Assembly: GCA_944384205.1 (NCBI GenBank)
Contig: CALWSL010000001.1
Location: 1-64,000, forward strand
Direction: 5' to 3'
Source of the DNA: an uncultured Acetatifactor sp.
Lineage (GTDB): Bacteria > Bacillota > Clostridia > Lachnospirales > Lachnospiraceae
DNA length: 64,000 nucleotides
Shown in pieces: positions 35,204-46,200 of this stretch. A program made the position numbers and the translations under genes. The notes beneath the pieces are model-generated. The model worked only from the letters and a program-made list of their open reading frames with translations, had not been told where the DNA came from and searched no databases. Every line of letters starts with the position of its first letter. Position 1 is the stretch's first letter.

Positions 35204-35763
35204 TACTGTTAATTGATAATTATGATAGTTTTTCCTATAACGTATATCAGTTGGTGGGTTCCGTAAACCCGGATATCAAGGTGGTTCGCAACGATGAAGT
35301 CACAGTGGAGGAGATTGAAAAACTGAATCCCTCTCATATTATTTTGTCACCGGGACCGGGAAAACCTTCGGATGCGGGAATCTGTGAGAGCGTCATTGAA
35401 CATTTTGCGGGAAAGATTCCCATTCTCGGTATTTGTTTAGGGCATCAGGCGATTTGTGAGGTGTTCGGAGCTACGGTAGGATATGCAAAGAATCTGATGC
35501 ACGGAAAACAATCAGTGGTAACACTGGATACGAACAGCAGGCTTTTTAAAGGAATGGAAGAGAAAGCTACTGTTGCAAGATATCATTCCCTGGCGGCTGA
35601 TGCACAGAGCATTCCAGATGAACTTAGGGTGACGGCGGTTGCTGAGGACGGCGAGGTGATGGCGGTGGAGCACATCAAATTTCCGGTTTACGGAGTGCAG
35701 TTCCACCCGGAATCTGTTTTGACGCCAGACGGAAAAAAGATGATGGAAAATTTTTTAAAATAA
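35200..35763 (+). CDS. trpG: Anthranilate synthase component II (glutaminase)
   Basis: 187 aa from the ATG at 35200, which overlaps the trpE stop (ATGA) and follows CAGGAGGG; the longer frame before it belongs to trpE sequence. Class I amidotransferase with C79 in ILGICLGHQ and the H-x-E pair in QFHPESVLT. It supplies ammonia to TrpE. The PGPGKPSDAG block is present. It is not fused to trpD, as it is in some bacteria. Confidence 0.97.
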   Translation: MILLIDNYDSFSYNVYQLVGSVNPDIKVVRNDEVTVEEIEKLNPSHIILSPGPGKPSDAGICESVIEHFAGKIPILGICLGHQAICEVFGATVGYAKNLMHGKQSVVTLDTNSRLFKGMEEKATVARYHSLAADAQSIPDELRVTAVAEDGEVMAVEHIKFPVYGVQFHPESVLTPDGKKMMENFLK

Positions 35764-35798
35764 TTTAATTCACGAAAAAGTGAGAAAGGATGGAAATT

Positions 35799-36812
35799 AT
35801 GGTTATTAGTGATACAATTGTAAAATTATCAAAAAAAGAAGATATCGGTTACGAGAATGCCAAGGCAGTCATGAATGAGATTATGAGCGGAGAGGCCTCA
35901 GAGGTGCAGAAAAGCGCTTATCTGACCGCGCTCAGTATGAAAGGGGAAACCATTGAGGAGATTACAGGCTCCGCTGAGGAGATGCGTAGTCACGGTTTAA
36001 AGCTGGAACATCCCGGCGTTGAAGTACTGGAGATTGTAGGGACCGGCGGAGACGGCTCCAATTCCTTTAACATTTCCACAACAGCGTCCCTGATTATTTC
36101 TGCGGCAGGGGTGCCCGTTGCCAAGCATGGGAACCGTGCGGCAAGCTCCAAATCCGGCGCGGCGGATTGTCTGGAGGCATTGGGCGTCAATATCACCATA
36201 GACCCTGAAAAGAGTGAAGAAATTTTGAATAAAATCGGCATTTGTTTTCTGTTTGCACAGAAGTACCACACCGCAATGAAATATGTAGGACCTATCCGAA
36301 AGGAGCTTGGCATCCGTACGATTTTTAATATTTTAGGACCGCTTGCAAACCCTGCAAACCCATCCTTGCAGATTATGGGAGTTTACGACGCAGATATGCT
36401 TGAGCCAATGGCGAAGGTGCTTTCCAATCTGGGCATCAAACGCGGCATGGTAGTGTATGGCACGGATAAGCTGGATGAGATTTCCGTCAGCGCGCCTACG
36501 GATATTTGTGAAATCAGGGACGGTAATTTGATACGGTACACCATTACTCCGGAGCAGGTTGGCTTGAAGCGTTATACAAAGGAGGAGCTTGTGGGCGGTA
36601 CTCCTGAAGAAAATGCCGGGATAACCAAAGCAATTCTGTTGGGAGAAAAAGGTGCCAAAAGAGATGCGGCAGTTATCAATGCAGCGGCAGCTATTTATGT
36701 GGCAGGTAAGGCGGAGAGCATTGAGAAAGGCGTAAGGCTGGCGGAAGAAATGCTTGACAGCGGGAAAGCTTACGAACAACTGGAAAAATTTATAGAGCTT
36801 TCCAATCAGTGA
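35799..36812 (+). CDS. trpD: Anthranilate phosphoribosyltransferase
   Basis: 337 aa. I take the ATG at 35799; GAAAGGA lies about eight bases before it, whereas it abuts the alternative ATG at 35790. The PRPP-binding [36 protein letters not shown] and [18 protein letters not shown] motifs are intact. It adds the phosphoribosyl group to anthranilate. It follows trpG by 35 bp. Confidence 0.97.
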   Translation: MVISDTIVKLSKKEDIGYENAKAVMNEIMSGEASEVQKSAYLTALSMKGETIEEITGSAEEMRSHGLKLEHPGVEVLEIVGTGGDGSNSFNISTTASLIISAAGVPVAKHGNRAASSKSGAADCLEALGVNITIDPEKSEEILNKIGICFLFAQKYHTAMKYVGPIRKELGIRTIFNILGPLANPANPSLQIMGVYDADMLEPMAKVLSNLGIKRGMVVYGTDKLDEISVSAPTDICEIRDGNLIRYTITPEQVGLKRYTKEELVGGTPEENAGITKAILLGEKGAKRDAAVINAAAAIYVAGKAESIEKGVRLAEEMLDSGKAYEQLEKFIELSNQ

Positions 36813-36826
36813 GCAAGGAGGTTTGT

Positions 36827-37615
36827 ATGATATTAGATACCATTGCGGCGACCACAAGGGAAAGGGTGGAGGCGCAAAAAAGGCGGCTTTCCACAAAGGA
36901 GCTCAGGGCAATTGTTCAGGGAATGGAACGAAATGATAATTTCCCTTTTGAGAAGGTATTGGCAAAACAGGGAATCAGTTTTATCTGCGAAGTAAAAAAG
37001 GCTTCCCCCTCCAAGGGTATCATCGCAGAGGATTTCCCCTATATAGAGATTGCAAAGGATTATGAAAAGTCAGGGGCGGATGCGATTTCCGTCCTGACCG
37101 AGCCCTCTTATTTCAAGGGAAGAGACGAATATCTGGCGGAAATCAGAAAAGCGGTGTCGATTCCTCTTCTGCGCAAGGACTTTACGGTGGATGAGTATAT
37201 GATATACGAAGCAAAGAAAATCGGTGCGGACGCAGTGTTGCTCATCTGCTCCATCCTCTCGGAAAACCAGCTGCAGGAATATATGGGAATTGCCACAGAG
37301 CTTGGACTGTCTGCACTGGTGGAGGCTCATGATGAGGAAGAGGTCCTTGCGGCACAGAGGGCAGGCGCAAGAATTATCGGTGTCAATAACAGAAATCTCA
37401 AGGATTTTACCGTGGATATTGAAAATTCCATCCGCCTTCGGAAAATGGCGCCTTCGGATATTCTGTTTGTTTCTGAGAGCGGTATGAAAAACCGGGCGGA
37501 TATTGTGGCATTGGAGGAGAACGGGACCGATGCGGTATTAATCGGCGAGACTCTGATGAAAAGTCGGGATAAGGGCGCAATGCTTAGGACGCTGAAAGGA
37601 ATAGAAGCTGTATGA
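36827..37615 (+). CDS. trpC: Indole-3-glycerol phosphate synthase
   Basis: 262 aa from the ATG at 36827, seven bases after AAGGAGG. TIM-barrel enzyme closing the indole ring. The catalytic CEVKKASPSKG segment, LLRKDFTVDEYMIYEA, AHDEEEV, GVNNRNLKDFTVD and VSESGM match the family. It overlaps trpF by ATGA, with which it is fused in E. coli but not here. Confidence 0.97.
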   Translation: MILDTIAATTRERVEAQKRRLSTKELRAIVQGMERNDNFPFEKVLAKQGISFICEVKKASPSKGIIAEDFPYIEIAKDYEKSGADAISVLTEPSYFKGRDEYLAEIRKAVSIPLLRKDFTVDEYMIYEAKKIGADAVLLICSILSENQLQEYMGIATELGLSALVEAHDEEEVLAAQRAGARIIGVNNRNLKDFTVDIENSIRLRKMAPSDILFVSESGMKNRADIVALEENGTDAVLIGETLMKSRDKGAMLRTLKGIEAV

Positions 37616-38265
37616 AAGTAAAAATATGCGGACTGTTTCGGGCAGAGGACATTGAATTTGCCAATCAGGTAATGCCGGATTATGTGGGATTTGTGTTCGC
37701 GGAGAGTCGCAGACAGATTACAGTGGTGCAGGCAAGAAATTTTCGAGACACCCTTTCTCATAAAATTCAGACGGTGGGGGTATTTGTGAATGCACCGCGG
37801 GAGGAAATCCTATCTTTATTAACAGAAGGCGTTATTGATATAGCGCAGCTTCACGGCGAGGAAACAGAAGAGGATATTGCCTATTTAAAAAAAATGACCG
37901 GAAAGCCCATTATCAAGGCGATCAGGGTGAGCAACAGACAGGATGTGGAGCAGTGGCTTCCCAGCAAAGCCGATTTCCTTTTGTTTGACAGCGGAGCGGG
38001 TTCGGGAGTAAGCTTTCCGTGGGAGATTTTGAAAGAAGTGAAAAGAGAATATTTTCTGGCAGGCGGATTACGGGCGGAAAATATTCCGGATGCCTTGCGG
38101 ATGCTAACTCCCTATGCGATTGATTTAAGTTCCGGAGTGGAGACAGAAGGAGTGAAGGATTTGCGGAAGATGCAGGAGGTAGTGAAGCTGGTCCGTACTG
38201 CATGTCCTGTATTACAGGATGAAAAAACGGAGCAGTATTATAAAGGTGAGAAAGGAATGAAGTGA
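37612..38265 (+). CDS. trpF: Phosphoribosylanthranilate isomerase
   Basis: 217 aa TIM barrel. The catalytic cysteine lies in [11 protein letters not shown] (C6), and the general-acid aspartate in [25 protein letters not shown] and [12 protein letters not shown] are typical. It performs the Amadori rearrangement before TrpC. A charged C-terminal tail ([15 protein letters not shown]) extends past the usual end. Its start overlaps the trpC stop, and its stop lies two bases before the trpB ATG. Confidence 0.96.
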   Translation: MKVKICGLFRAEDIEFANQVMPDYVGFVFAESRRQITVVQARNFRDTLSHKIQTVGVFVNAPREEILSLLTEGVIDIAQLHGEETEEDIAYLKKMTGKPIIKAIRVSNRQDVEQWLPSKADFLLFDSGAGSGVSFPWEILKEVKREYFLAGGLRAENIPDALRMLTPYAIDLSSGVETEGVKDLRKMQEVVKLVRTACPVLQDEKTEQYYKGEKGMK

Positions 38266-38267
38266 CG

Positions 38268-39455
38268 ATGAACAAGAAAGGACGCTTTGGTATCCATGGA
38301 GGACAATATATCTCCGAGACTTTGATGAATGAGCTGATTCGTCTCGAAGAAGCATATGAGTTTTATAAAAATGACCCGGAGTTTAACGCGCATCTTAACA
38401 AGCTTTTGAATGAATATGCGGGAAGACCTTCTTTATTATATTATGCGGAGAAAATGACCAGGGATTTGGGCGGTGCGAAAATCTATTTAAAGAGAGAGGA
38501 TTTGAATCACACCGGTTCCCATAAGATTAACAATGTACTGGGTCAGGCGCTGCTTGCAAAGAAGATGGGAAAGACCCGTCTGATTGCGGAGACAGGTGCG
38601 GGACAGCATGGTGTGGCGACAGCGACGGCGGCTGCCCTTCTGGGTATGGAATGTGAAGTGTTCATGGGCAAGGAGGACACGGAGAGACAGGCGCTTAATG
38701 TATACCGTATGGAGCTGCTTGGCGCAAAGGTGCATGCGGTGACTACGGGTACACAGAACTTGAAAGATGCTGTAAATGATGCCATGAGAGAGTGGAGTAA
38801 CAGAGTGTCGGATACCCATTACTGCCTTGGCTCCGTTATGGGTCCCCATCCGTTCCCTATGATTGTGCGTGATTTCCAGAGCGTTATCAGCAGGGAAGCA
38901 AAGGAGCAGATTCTGAAGCTGGAAGGAAAGCTCCCTGCGGCAGTGGTTGCCTGTGTGGGCGGCGGCAGCAACGCTATGGGCGCATTTTACAATTTTATTG
39001 AAGATAAAGAGGTAGAGCTGATTGGCTGTGAGGCAGCAGGAAAGGGCGTGGATACCGAATTACATGCAGCGACGATTGCCAAGGGAAGCCTGGGAATTTT
39101 CCACGGTATGAAATCCTATTTCTGTCAGGATGAAAACGGACAGATTGCACCGGTATATTCTATTTCTGCCGGACTGGATTATCCCGGTATCGGACCGGAA
39201 CACGCTTATCTGCATGACAGCGGCAGGGCACAATATGTTCCGATTACGGATGACGAGGCAGTGGACGCGTTTGAGTATTTGTCCAGAACAGAGGGAATTA
39301 TCCCTGCCATAGAAAGCGCCCATGCCATTGCGCAGGTAAGGAAGATTGCCGGAAATTACAGCCCTGACCAGAGTATTATCGTATGCGTATCGGGGCGCGG
39401 TGATAAGGATGTGGCAGCGATTGCAAGATATAGGGGGGTAGACATTCATGACTAA
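38268..39455 (+). CDS. trpB: Tryptophan synthase beta chain
   Basis: 395 aa from the ATG at 38268 (AAAGGA upstream); a GTG two codons earlier is possible. PLP enzyme joining indole and serine. The Schiff-base lysine is in HTGSHKINN, with the glutamate in AETGAGQHG; the phosphate loop [10 protein letters not shown] and the monovalent-cation region are intact. It is TrpB1 type, meant to pair with TrpA, whose gene overlaps its end by eight bases. Confidence 0.98.
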   Translation: MNKKGRFGIHGGQYISETLMNELIRLEEAYEFYKNDPEFNAHLNKLLNEYAGRPSLLYYAEKMTRDLGGAKIYLKREDLNHTGSHKINNVLGQALLAKKMGKTRLIAETGAGQHGVATATAAALLGMECEVFMGKEDTERQALNVYRMELLGAKVHAVTTGTQNLKDAVNDAMREWSNRVSDTHYCLGSVMGPHPFPMIVRDFQSVISREAKEQILKLEGKLPAAVVACVGGGSNAMGAFYNFIEDKEVELIGCEAAGKGVDTELHAATIAKGSLGIFHGMKSYFCQDENGQIAPVYSISAGLDYPGIGPEHAYLHDSGRAQYVPITDDEAVDAFEYLSRTEGIIPAIESAHAIAQVRKIAGNYSPDQSIIVCVSGRGDKDVAAIARYRGVDIHD

Positions 39456-40233
39456 TAAAATAAGCAAAGCATTTGAAACAGAAAATAAAAAGACATTTAT
39501 CGGATTCCTCACGGCAGGAGACCCGGATGCGGACAGCACAGTTAAATTTATTCTGGAAATGGAGCGGGCAGGCGCGGATTTGATTGAAATCGGAATCCCT
39601 TTTTCAGACCCTACTGCTGAGGGCGTGGTAATTCAGGAGGCAAACATCCGCGCGCTGGGAAACGGAATGACGACGGACGGCGTTTTCGAGATTGTGAGAA
39701 GAGTCAGAGAGGTGTCCCAGATTCCCCTTGCTTTCATGACCTATGTAAATCCGGTGTTTCACTATGGTTATGACCGCTTTTTTGCAAAATGCGAAGAGCT
39801 TGGCGTGGATGCGATTATTATCCCGGATGTTCCCTTTGAGGAAAAAGAGGAGCTTTTGGAGCCTGCGACGGCGCATAATGTACATGTGATTTCCATGATT
39901 TCACCGACCTCTGAGAGCCGTATCCAGGCAATCGCTTCCAAGGCGACAGGCTTTATCTATGTGGTAAGCTCCATGGGTGTCACCGGAGTGAGAAGCGAGA
40001 TTAACACGGATTTGCCGGCAATGGTGGAAAGCATCCGCAAGGTGACAGACGTTCCCTGTGCAATCGGCTTTGGCATCAGTACGCCCAAGCAGGCAAAGAA
40101 GATGGCGGCTGTTTCCGATGGCGCCATCGTGGGAAGCGCTATTGTAAAGATTATTGCACAGTACGGCAGTGAGGCAGCGCCTAAGCTGTATGAGTATGTA
40201 AAGAGCATGAAGGATGCTGTGAAAGAAGCGTAA
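39448..40233 (+). CDS. trpA: Tryptophan synthase alpha chain
   Basis: 261 aa TIM barrel that cleaves indole-3-glycerol phosphate and channels indole to TrpB. The catalytic glutamate is E47 in [10 protein letters not shown] (E49 in E. coli). The second catalytic residue, D60 in E. coli (PLADGP), is glutamate here: [12 protein letters not shown]58. The phosphate loops GVTGVRS and GFGISTPKQ and GSAIVKII are present. The D-to-E change is conservative and may be common in this lineage, so I assume the enzyme works. It is the last trp gene; a new promoter follows immediately. Confidence 0.96.
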   Translation: MTNKISKAFETENKKTFIGFLTAGDPDADSTVKFILEMERAGADLIEIGIPFSDPTAEGVVIQEANIRALGNGMTTDGVFEIVRRVREVSQIPLAFMTYVNPVFHYGYDRFFAKCEELGVDAIIIPDVPFEEKEELLEPATAHNVHVISMISPTSESRIQAIASKATGFIYVVSSMGVTGVRSEINTDLPAMVESIRKVTDVPCAIGFGISTPKQAKKMAAVSDGAIVGSAIVKIIAQYGSEAAPKLYEYVKSMKDAVKEA

Positions 40234-40242
40234 AAATATTTG

Positions 40243-40271
40243 TTGACAAACCTCTCATGCAAATGTATAAT
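40243..40271 (+). promoter_or_regulatory. Consensus promoter of yceD-rpmF
   Basis: TTGACA (40243-40248), a 17-bp spacer, TATAAT (40266-40271): an exact match to the sigma-A consensus. Confidence 0.92.
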
Positions 40272-40336
40272 ATACCAGTGTGTGAAATTAACCGTTGTAG
40301 ATTTATTTCTACACAGCATATTGCATAGGAGTCGCT

Positions 40337-40861
40337 ATGTTAGTAAATTTATCTGATGTTTTAACAAGTGCAGGCAAAGTGGAGAATACCACAGTACCTC
40401 TTGAAATGACAGAGTTTACGAGCAGACTGGGAAGCTTTTCGATTCGGGAAAAGTCGCCGGTGAAATTTACCTTTACCAATATCGGTGTGAACAAGGCAAA
40501 GGTAGAAGGCAGTGTAAAGCTGACATTTCAGACAGCGTGTGACAGATGCCTTGCGGAAGTACCTACCATATTGGACTTGCAGTTTGACAGAGTGGTCACT
40601 TCCCCTTTTGTTACGACAGATGAAGATGCGGATGAGCATCCGGATTACATGGAAGGCTATCAGCTCAATGTGGAGACTTTTGTGTATAATGAAATTTTGA
40701 TAAACTGGCCTGTGAAGATTCTGTGTAAGGAAGACTGTAAAGGCGTATGCCCTAAGTGTGGACAGAATCTGAATATGAGGGAATGCGGCTGCGATACCTT
40801 CGTGCCCGACCCGCGTATGGCAGTATTAAAAGATATCTTCAACGCGAATAAGGAGGTGTAA
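40337..40861 (+). CDS. DUF177 (YceD) protein
   Basis: 174 aa, YceD/DUF177 family, implicated in 23S rRNA accumulation in E. coli and plants. The C-terminal half carries cysteines that may bind zinc: CDRCLAEVP (about 68-76) and CKEDCKGVCPKCGQN ending in ECGCDTF. It is two bases upstream of rpmF, the near-universal arrangement, which suggests a role in large-subunit assembly. GGAGTCG precedes the ATG. Confidence 0.93.
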   Translation: MLVNLSDVLTSAGKVENTTVPLEMTEFTSRLGSFSIREKSPVKFTFTNIGVNKAKVEGSVKLTFQTACDRCLAEVPTILDLQFDRVVTSPFVTTDEDADEHPDYMEGYQLNVETFVYNEILINWPVKILCKEDCKGVCPKCGQNLNMRECGCDTFVPDPRMAVLKDIFNANKEV

Positions 40862-40863
40862 CG

Positions 40864-41043
40864 ATGTCTATTTGTCCTAAGAATAAATCTTCCAAAGGTA
40901 GAAGAGATAAGAGAAGAGCAAACTGGAAAATGAGTGCTCCTACATTGGTAAAGTGCAGCAAATGCGGCGCTCTTATGATGCCTCACAGAGTTTGTAAGGC
41001 TTGCGGTTCTTATAACAAGAAGCAGGTTGTCAGTGTTGATTAA
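40864..41043 (+). CDS. rpmF: 50S ribosomal protein L32
   Basis: 59 aa. The N terminus is the usual basic stretch (PKNKSSKGRRDKRRANW), followed by a zinc ribbon of two C-x2-C pairs: CSKCG and CKACG. This is the zinc-binding form of L32. GGAGGTG lies immediately upstream, within the end of yceD. A strong terminator follows. Confidence 0.97.
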   Translation: MSICPKNKSSKGRRDKRRANWKMSAPTLVKCSKCGALMMPHRVCKACGSYNKKQVVSVD

Positions 41044-41065
41044 TAATGTGAATAAATGAAAATAC

Positions 41066-41095
41066 GGGCTTTTCCTTAACGGGAAGAGCCTTTTT
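41066..41095 (+). terminator. Terminator after rpmF
   Basis: GGCTTTTCC (41067-41075) pairs with GGAAGAGCC (41082-41090), with one G-T pair, then TTTTT. Confidence 0.85.
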
Positions 41096-41117
41096 CATAT
41101 TCTTTCATGAAAATAAC

Positions 41118-41146
41118 TTGATTTTTATATAGCTGTTTAGTATAGT
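41118..41146 (+). promoter_or_regulatory. Promoter of plsX
   Basis: TTGATT (41118-41123), a 17-bp spacer, TATAGT (41141-41146). I see no clear FapR-type palindrome nearby. Confidence 0.7.
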
Positions 41147-41188
41147 AGAGAAAGATATTTAGAATAAGAAGCGGAAGGATACAATGCG

Positions 41189-42199
41189 ATGGCAGAAATG
41201 GTTAATGTGGCAGTGGATGCCATGGGCGGTGACAATGCTCCCATGGAAATCGTAAAAGGTGCAGTAGAAGCCATTAATGAAGATAAGCGCGTGAAGGTTT
41301 TTCTGGTGGGGCGCGAACCTGCAATTTATGAGGAATTAAAGAAATATGAGTATGACCCATCACAAGTTGAGATTGTCCATGCGGAAGAAGTCATTGAGAT
41401 GTCTGAGCCGCCGGTAATGGCTATTCGTAAAAAGAAGGATTCTTCTATTGTTAAGTCCATGTATATGGTAAAGGACGGAACCTGCGACGCGCTGGTGTCG
41501 GCGGGAAGTACCGGAGCTGTTTTAGTAGGAGGACAGGTCATTGTAGGGAGAATCAAGGGCGTGGAGAGACCTCCTCTGGCACCGTTGATTCCTACGACGA
41601 ATGGCGTCAGCCTTCTGATTGACTGCGGCGCCAATGTGGACGCGAGACCTTCTCATCTGGTGCAGTTTGCAAAAATGGGAAGTGTGTACATGGAAAGCGT
41701 TATGGGTGTTAAGAACCCGAGAGTCGGTATCGTCAATATCGGCGCCGAGGAGGAGAAGGGCAACGCACTGGTAAAGGAGACCTTTCCTCTTTTGAAGAAC
41801 TGTCCTGAGATTCATTTTATAGGCAGTGTGGAAGCGAGAGATATTCCTGCAGGTGTGGCAGATGTTATCGTATGCGAGGCATTTGTCGGCAACGTTATTT
41901 TAAAGATGTATGAGGGTGTAGGTGCAAGCCTGATTAAGAAGGTAAAAGAGGGCATGATGACTTCCCTTCGCAGTAAAATCGGCGCTTTGCTTGTAAAACC
42001 GGCATTGAAAACAACATTGAAATCTTTTGATACAGAGCAATACGGCGGCGCGCCGCTGCTTGGCTTAAACGGTCTGGTGGTTAAGACCCATGGGAGCAGT
42101 AAAGCCATTGAGATTAAGAATTCTATCCTTCAGTGCATAGCATTTAAGGAACAGAAGATAAATGAGAAAATCAAAGAAAAAATCATATTAGAAGATTAA
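41189..42199 (+). CDS. plsX: Acyl-phosphate synthase (phosphate acyltransferase) PlsX
   Basis: 336 aa. It makes acyl phosphate from acyl-ACP for phosphatidic acid synthesis by PlsY. The N-terminal [12 protein letters not shown], the middle [10 protein letters not shown] and [13 protein letters not shown], and GFVGNV-like [10 protein letters not shown] blocks are characteristic. GGAAGGA lies about nine bases before the ATG; an out-of-frame ATG at 41184 is ignored. acpP, its substrate carrier, is 20 bp downstream. Confidence 0.97.
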   Translation: MAEMVNVAVDAMGGDNAPMEIVKGAVEAINEDKRVKVFLVGREPAIYEELKKYEYDPSQVEIVHAEEVIEMSEPPVMAIRKKKDSSIVKSMYMVKDGTCDALVSAGSTGAVLVGGQVIVGRIKGVERPPLAPLIPTTNGVSLLIDCGANVDARPSHLVQFAKMGSVYMESVMGVKNPRVGIVNIGAEEEKGNALVKETFPLLKNCPEIHFIGSVEARDIPAGVADVIVCEAFVGNVILKMYEGVGASLIKKVKEGMMTSLRSKIGALLVKPALKTTLKSFDTEQYGGAPLLGLNGLVVKTHGSSKAIEIKNSILQCIAFKEQKINEKIKEKIILED

Positions 42200-42219
42200 G
42201 TAAGAAAGAGGGAACAGAC

Positions 42220-42450
42220 ATGGAATTTGAAAAATTAAAAAAAGTGGTCGCAGAAGTATTGAATGTTGACCCTGACGAGATTACAATGGAAACCACTTTT
42301 GTGGATGACCTTGGAGCTGACTCCTTAGATGTGTTTCAGATTATTATGGGAATTGAAGAAGAATTTGATATCGAGATTCCCGCTGAGAAAGCAGAAAAGA
42401 TTTCTACTGTTGAGGAAGCTGTTGAACTAATCAAAGGTGCTGTGAACTAA
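42220..42450 (+). CDS. acpP: Acyl carrier protein
   Basis: 76 aa, acidic. The phosphopantetheine serine is S35 in [11 protein letters not shown]; the canonical acceptor helix has V-E at the next positions where this one has V-F. It carries acyl chains in fatty acid synthesis and for PlsX. A hairpin follows before rnc. Confidence 0.97.
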   Translation: MEFEKLKKVVAEVLNVDPDEITMETTFVDDLGADSLDVFQIIMGIEEEFDIEIPAEKAEKISTVEEAVELIKGAVN

Positions 42451-42464
42451 ATCCTGATTGCTTA

Positions 42465-42502
42465 AAGTATTCCTGAATCTTTTCGTTCAGGAATACTTGT
42501 TT
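42465..42502 (+). terminator. Hairpin terminator or attenuator after acpP
   Basis: AAGTATTCCTGAA (42465-42477) / TTCAGGAATACTT (42486-42498), a perfect 13-bp stem, with only a short T tract (GTTTT). Partial readthrough into rnc is likely. Confidence 0.7.
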
Positions 42503-42536
42503 TATGTGGGTAGTTTATAATAGAAAGGAAAATGCC

Positions 42537-43250
42537 ATGTTGGAAGGATACACCTTAGACGCATTGGAAGAGAGAATCGGATATCGTTTTCAGAATGCGT
42601 CACTGCTGAAGCAGGCTTTAACGCACAGTTCTTTTACCAACGAGCAGAAAATCAATAAGGCAAAAAACTACGAGCGTCTGGAATTTCTGGGAGATGCGGT
42701 GCTTGAGCTGGTTTCCAGTGAGTTTTTGTTCAAGGAAAACCCTGACATGCCGGAGGGGGAGCTTACCAAAATGCGTGCTTCCATGGTGTGTGAACCCTCT
42801 CTTGCATTCTGCGCAAGGGATTTGGAGCTTGGACAGTTTATGCGGCTGGGAAAGGGCGAAGAAAACACCGGAGGCAGAAAACGGGACAGCATTACATCCG
42901 ATGCCATGGAGGCTGTCATCGGCGCAATCTATCTGGACGGCGGCATGGAACCGGCGAAGGAGTTTATCTATCGGTTTATTTTGTCGGACTTAGAGGACAA
43001 GGTGCTTTTTTATGACAGCAAAAGCAATTTGCAGGAATTGATTCAGGGGACGTTAAAAAAGGATTTCCATTATGAGCTTCTTGAGGAGAGCGGACCGGAG
43101 CATGACAAGACCTTTGTGGTCGAAGTGGTCATGGGACGGGAAAGTCTCGGAAGAGGTTTGGGCAGAACAAAGAAGGCAGCGGAGCAACAGGCGGCTTATC
43201 AGGCGCTTCTGCTGTTGAGGGATAAGGGATATGTATTTAAAAAGTATTGA
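42537..43250 (+). CDS. rnc: Ribonuclease III
   Basis: 237 aa from the ATG at 42537 (AAAGGA seven bases upstream). The signature NYERLEFLGDAVLEL (44-58) includes the metal ligands E49 and D53; a second acidic pair is in DAMEAVIGAIYLDGG. A dsRNA-binding domain fills about 165-237. It processes rRNA precursors and dsRNA. It overlaps smc by 20 bases, as in many Firmicutes. Confidence 0.98.
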   Translation: MLEGYTLDALEERIGYRFQNASLLKQALTHSSFTNEQKINKAKNYERLEFLGDAVLELVSSEFLFKENPDMPEGELTKMRASMVCEPSLAFCARDLELGQFMRLGKGEENTGGRKRDSITSDAMEAVIGAIYLDGGMEPAKEFIYRFILSDLEDKVLFYDSKSNLQELIQGTLKKDFHYELLEESGPEHDKTFVVEVVMGRESLGRGLGRTKKAAEQQAAYQALLLLRDKGYVFKKY

Positions 43251-46200
43251 AATACACGGCTTTAAATCGTTTGCAAATAAAATAGTGTTTCAGTTTCACA
43301 ACGGTATCACAGGTATTGTAGGACCGAACGGAAGTGGGAAGAGCAATGTTGCAGATGCAGTGCGCTGGGTGCTTGGAGAACAGAGAATCAAGCAGCTGCG
43401 CGGCGCCAGTATGCAGGATGTCATTTTCTCGGGAACAGAGACAAGAAAACCGTTAAGCTATGCGTATGTAGCTATTACGCTGGATAACGCAGACCATCAG
43501 CTTGCGATTGACTATGATGAGGTGACGGTTGCCAGAAGAATCTACCGCTCCGGAGAAAGTGAATATCTGATTAACGGTACACCGTGCAGACTGAAGGATG
43601 TCAATGAGCTTTTTTATGATACCGGTATCGGTAAGGAGGGCTATTCCATTATCGGTCAGGGTCAGATTGACAAAATCTTAAGCGGCAAGCCGGAGGAGCG
43701 CAGAGAGCTGTTTGACGAGGCGGCGGGTATTGTAAAATTCAAACGCCGTAAGGCGGCAGCCCAGACAAAGCTGGAAAATGAGAAGCAGAATCTGGTGCGT
43801 GTGACGGATATTCTGTCCGAGCTGGAAAAGCAGATTGGACCGCTTGAGAAGCAGTCCGAGGTGGCAAAGGTTTACCTGAAAAAAAAGGAAGAACTGAAAA
43901 CATTGGATGTCAATGTGTTTTTGCTTGAGAACAACCGTATTAAGGAGCAACTGCTTGGGGTGGAAGAAAAATACGGGATTGCAAGCGGTGAATTAAAGGA
44001 TACCTCAGAGAAATATGAGGGCATCAAGGAAGAATATGAGCGCATTCAGGAGGAAATCGAGAGTCTGGATGCGGCGATAGATCAGGCGAGAAGCACCCTC
44101 GCGGATACCGGTCTGATGCGCGGTAAATTAGAGGGTGAAATCAATGTCTTAAAGGAGCAGATTAACTCCGCGAAGGGCAGTGAAAATCACTTAAATAACC
44201 GCCGTAACTCCTTACAGGAGGAGATTGCAGCCAGGAATCAGGAAAAGAAGGGCATTCTTGGGGAAAAAGACGAAATTGACGAAAAAGTTAAGGAGATTAC
44301 CGATACCGCTAATGAAGTAAGAGCCAATCTGGAAGCGATTCAGGAAAAGATTGCAGAGTTAAACAGCAATATTGAGGCTGGCAAGAATACGATTATCGGT
44401 GAGTTGAACCAGCGTGCCACCATCAAGTCCAAAATGGGACGTTTTGACACTATGATGGAGCAGATTAATATCCGTAAGGCGGAGTTAAATTCCCGTCTGC
44501 TTCGCGCAAAGTCTGATGAGGCGGCAAGAGAAGAGACCATAAAGAAGCTGGAGGATACCTTTGCAGAGGTAACGGAAGAGCTGCGTGTGATGAATGAAAA
44601 ACAGGCGGCTTGCGAACTTGAACTTGGCGAAATCAGAGAACGCCTGACTGCTAAGGATGCAAAGCTTCGTGAGACTCAAGGGGCATACCATCAGGAGAAA
44701 TCCAGGCTGGAAGCGTTGAGCAATCTGACGGAGCGTTATGAGGGCTACGGCGGCAGTGTCAAGAAGGTGATGGAGCGCAAGGACGATGTAAAAGGTATCA
44801 TCGGTGTTGTAGCTGATATTATCAAGGTTGATAAGAAATACGAGACGGCAATCGAGACGGCGCTGGGCGGCAACATTCAGAATATCGTAACCGATAATGA
44901 AGAGACTGCCAAGAAGATGATTCAGTACTTAAAGGAGAAGCGTCTGGGACGTGCAACCTTCCTGCCCCTTACCAGCATTACCAATCCCCAGGAGTTTAAG
45001 AATCCCGATTCCCTGAAGGAAAAAGGCGTTATCGGCATGGCGGATGAGCTGGTACATATTGAAGAGAAATACCGCAATGTGGCGAAGGCGATGCTGGGTC
45101 GTATTGTGGTGGTAGACAATGTGGACAATGCTGTAAAGATTGCCAGAAAGTACGATTATGGTATCCGTATGGTTACGCTGGAGGGAGAATTGTTGGTGCC
45201 CGGCGGCGCCATCAGTGGTGGTGCTTTTAAAAATAACAGTAATCTTCTTGGACGGAGAAGAGAGATAGAAGAGCTGGAAAAGAAGGTTCAGAAGCTTCTT
45301 GCCACCATTGATAACATTAACAAAGAAATTGAAGATACCAAGTCCAAACGTAATAAGCTGCGTATGGATTTGGAGGCTTTAAAGGCGGATATCCAGCGCA
45401 AATCCATTGAACAGAATACGGCGAGACTGAATATCAGTCAGGCAAGAGAACGTATGGAAGAGGAAGTGGAGGGCGTTCAGTCTCTTAGAGCGGAAGAAAA
45501 GGAGATGGAAGCCCGGATTTCAGAGATAAAGAACGGAAAAGAGTCCATCCAGAAGGAACTTTCAGACAGCGAGATGCTGGAAAAGAATACACAGGAACAG
45601 ATTTTGTCATTCCAGCAGGAACTGGAACAACAGCGAAAGCTGGAGACGGAGGCTGCCGGAAAAGTGTCCGAGTGGGATTTGAAGGTGGAAAAGATGCTAC
45701 AGACCCAGACCTTCAAGCAGGCAAACGTAGACCGAATTAATGGTGAACTTGCCCGTTCCCAGGCAGAACTGGATGAGATTCTGGAAGCGCTGAACCTGAA
45801 TGAAGAGGAAGTGGAGCGCAAGCAGCAAAGTATTCTGGAAATTGAAAAGACCATTGCTGCATCCCATGATGCGCAGAATGAATCTGAGAATAAGCTGAAA
45901 GAAGATATTGCCCGCAAGGAAGAACTCAGTGCCAAGCAGAAGAACTTCTTTACACGGAGGGAAGAGCTTTCCGAGCGTATGGCGGCATTGGACAAGGAGG
46001 TTTACCGTCTGAATGCCCAGAAGGAAAAACTGGAGGATGCCATCGAATCCCAGATTAATTATATGTGGGATGAATATGAAATTACCTTAAGTGATGCGGC
46101 AAGTCTTAGAAACGAAGAAATGACAGACCTGTCGGCAATGAAGAAGGAGATTTCTTCGTTAAAGGAACAGATTAAGAAGCTGGGTGATGTCAATGTCAAT

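Noticed and set aside
42511-42521. TATAAT before rnc as a promoter
   Set aside because: Its transcript would start only about nine bases before the rnc ATG, cutting into the ribosome site, and no -35 is present.
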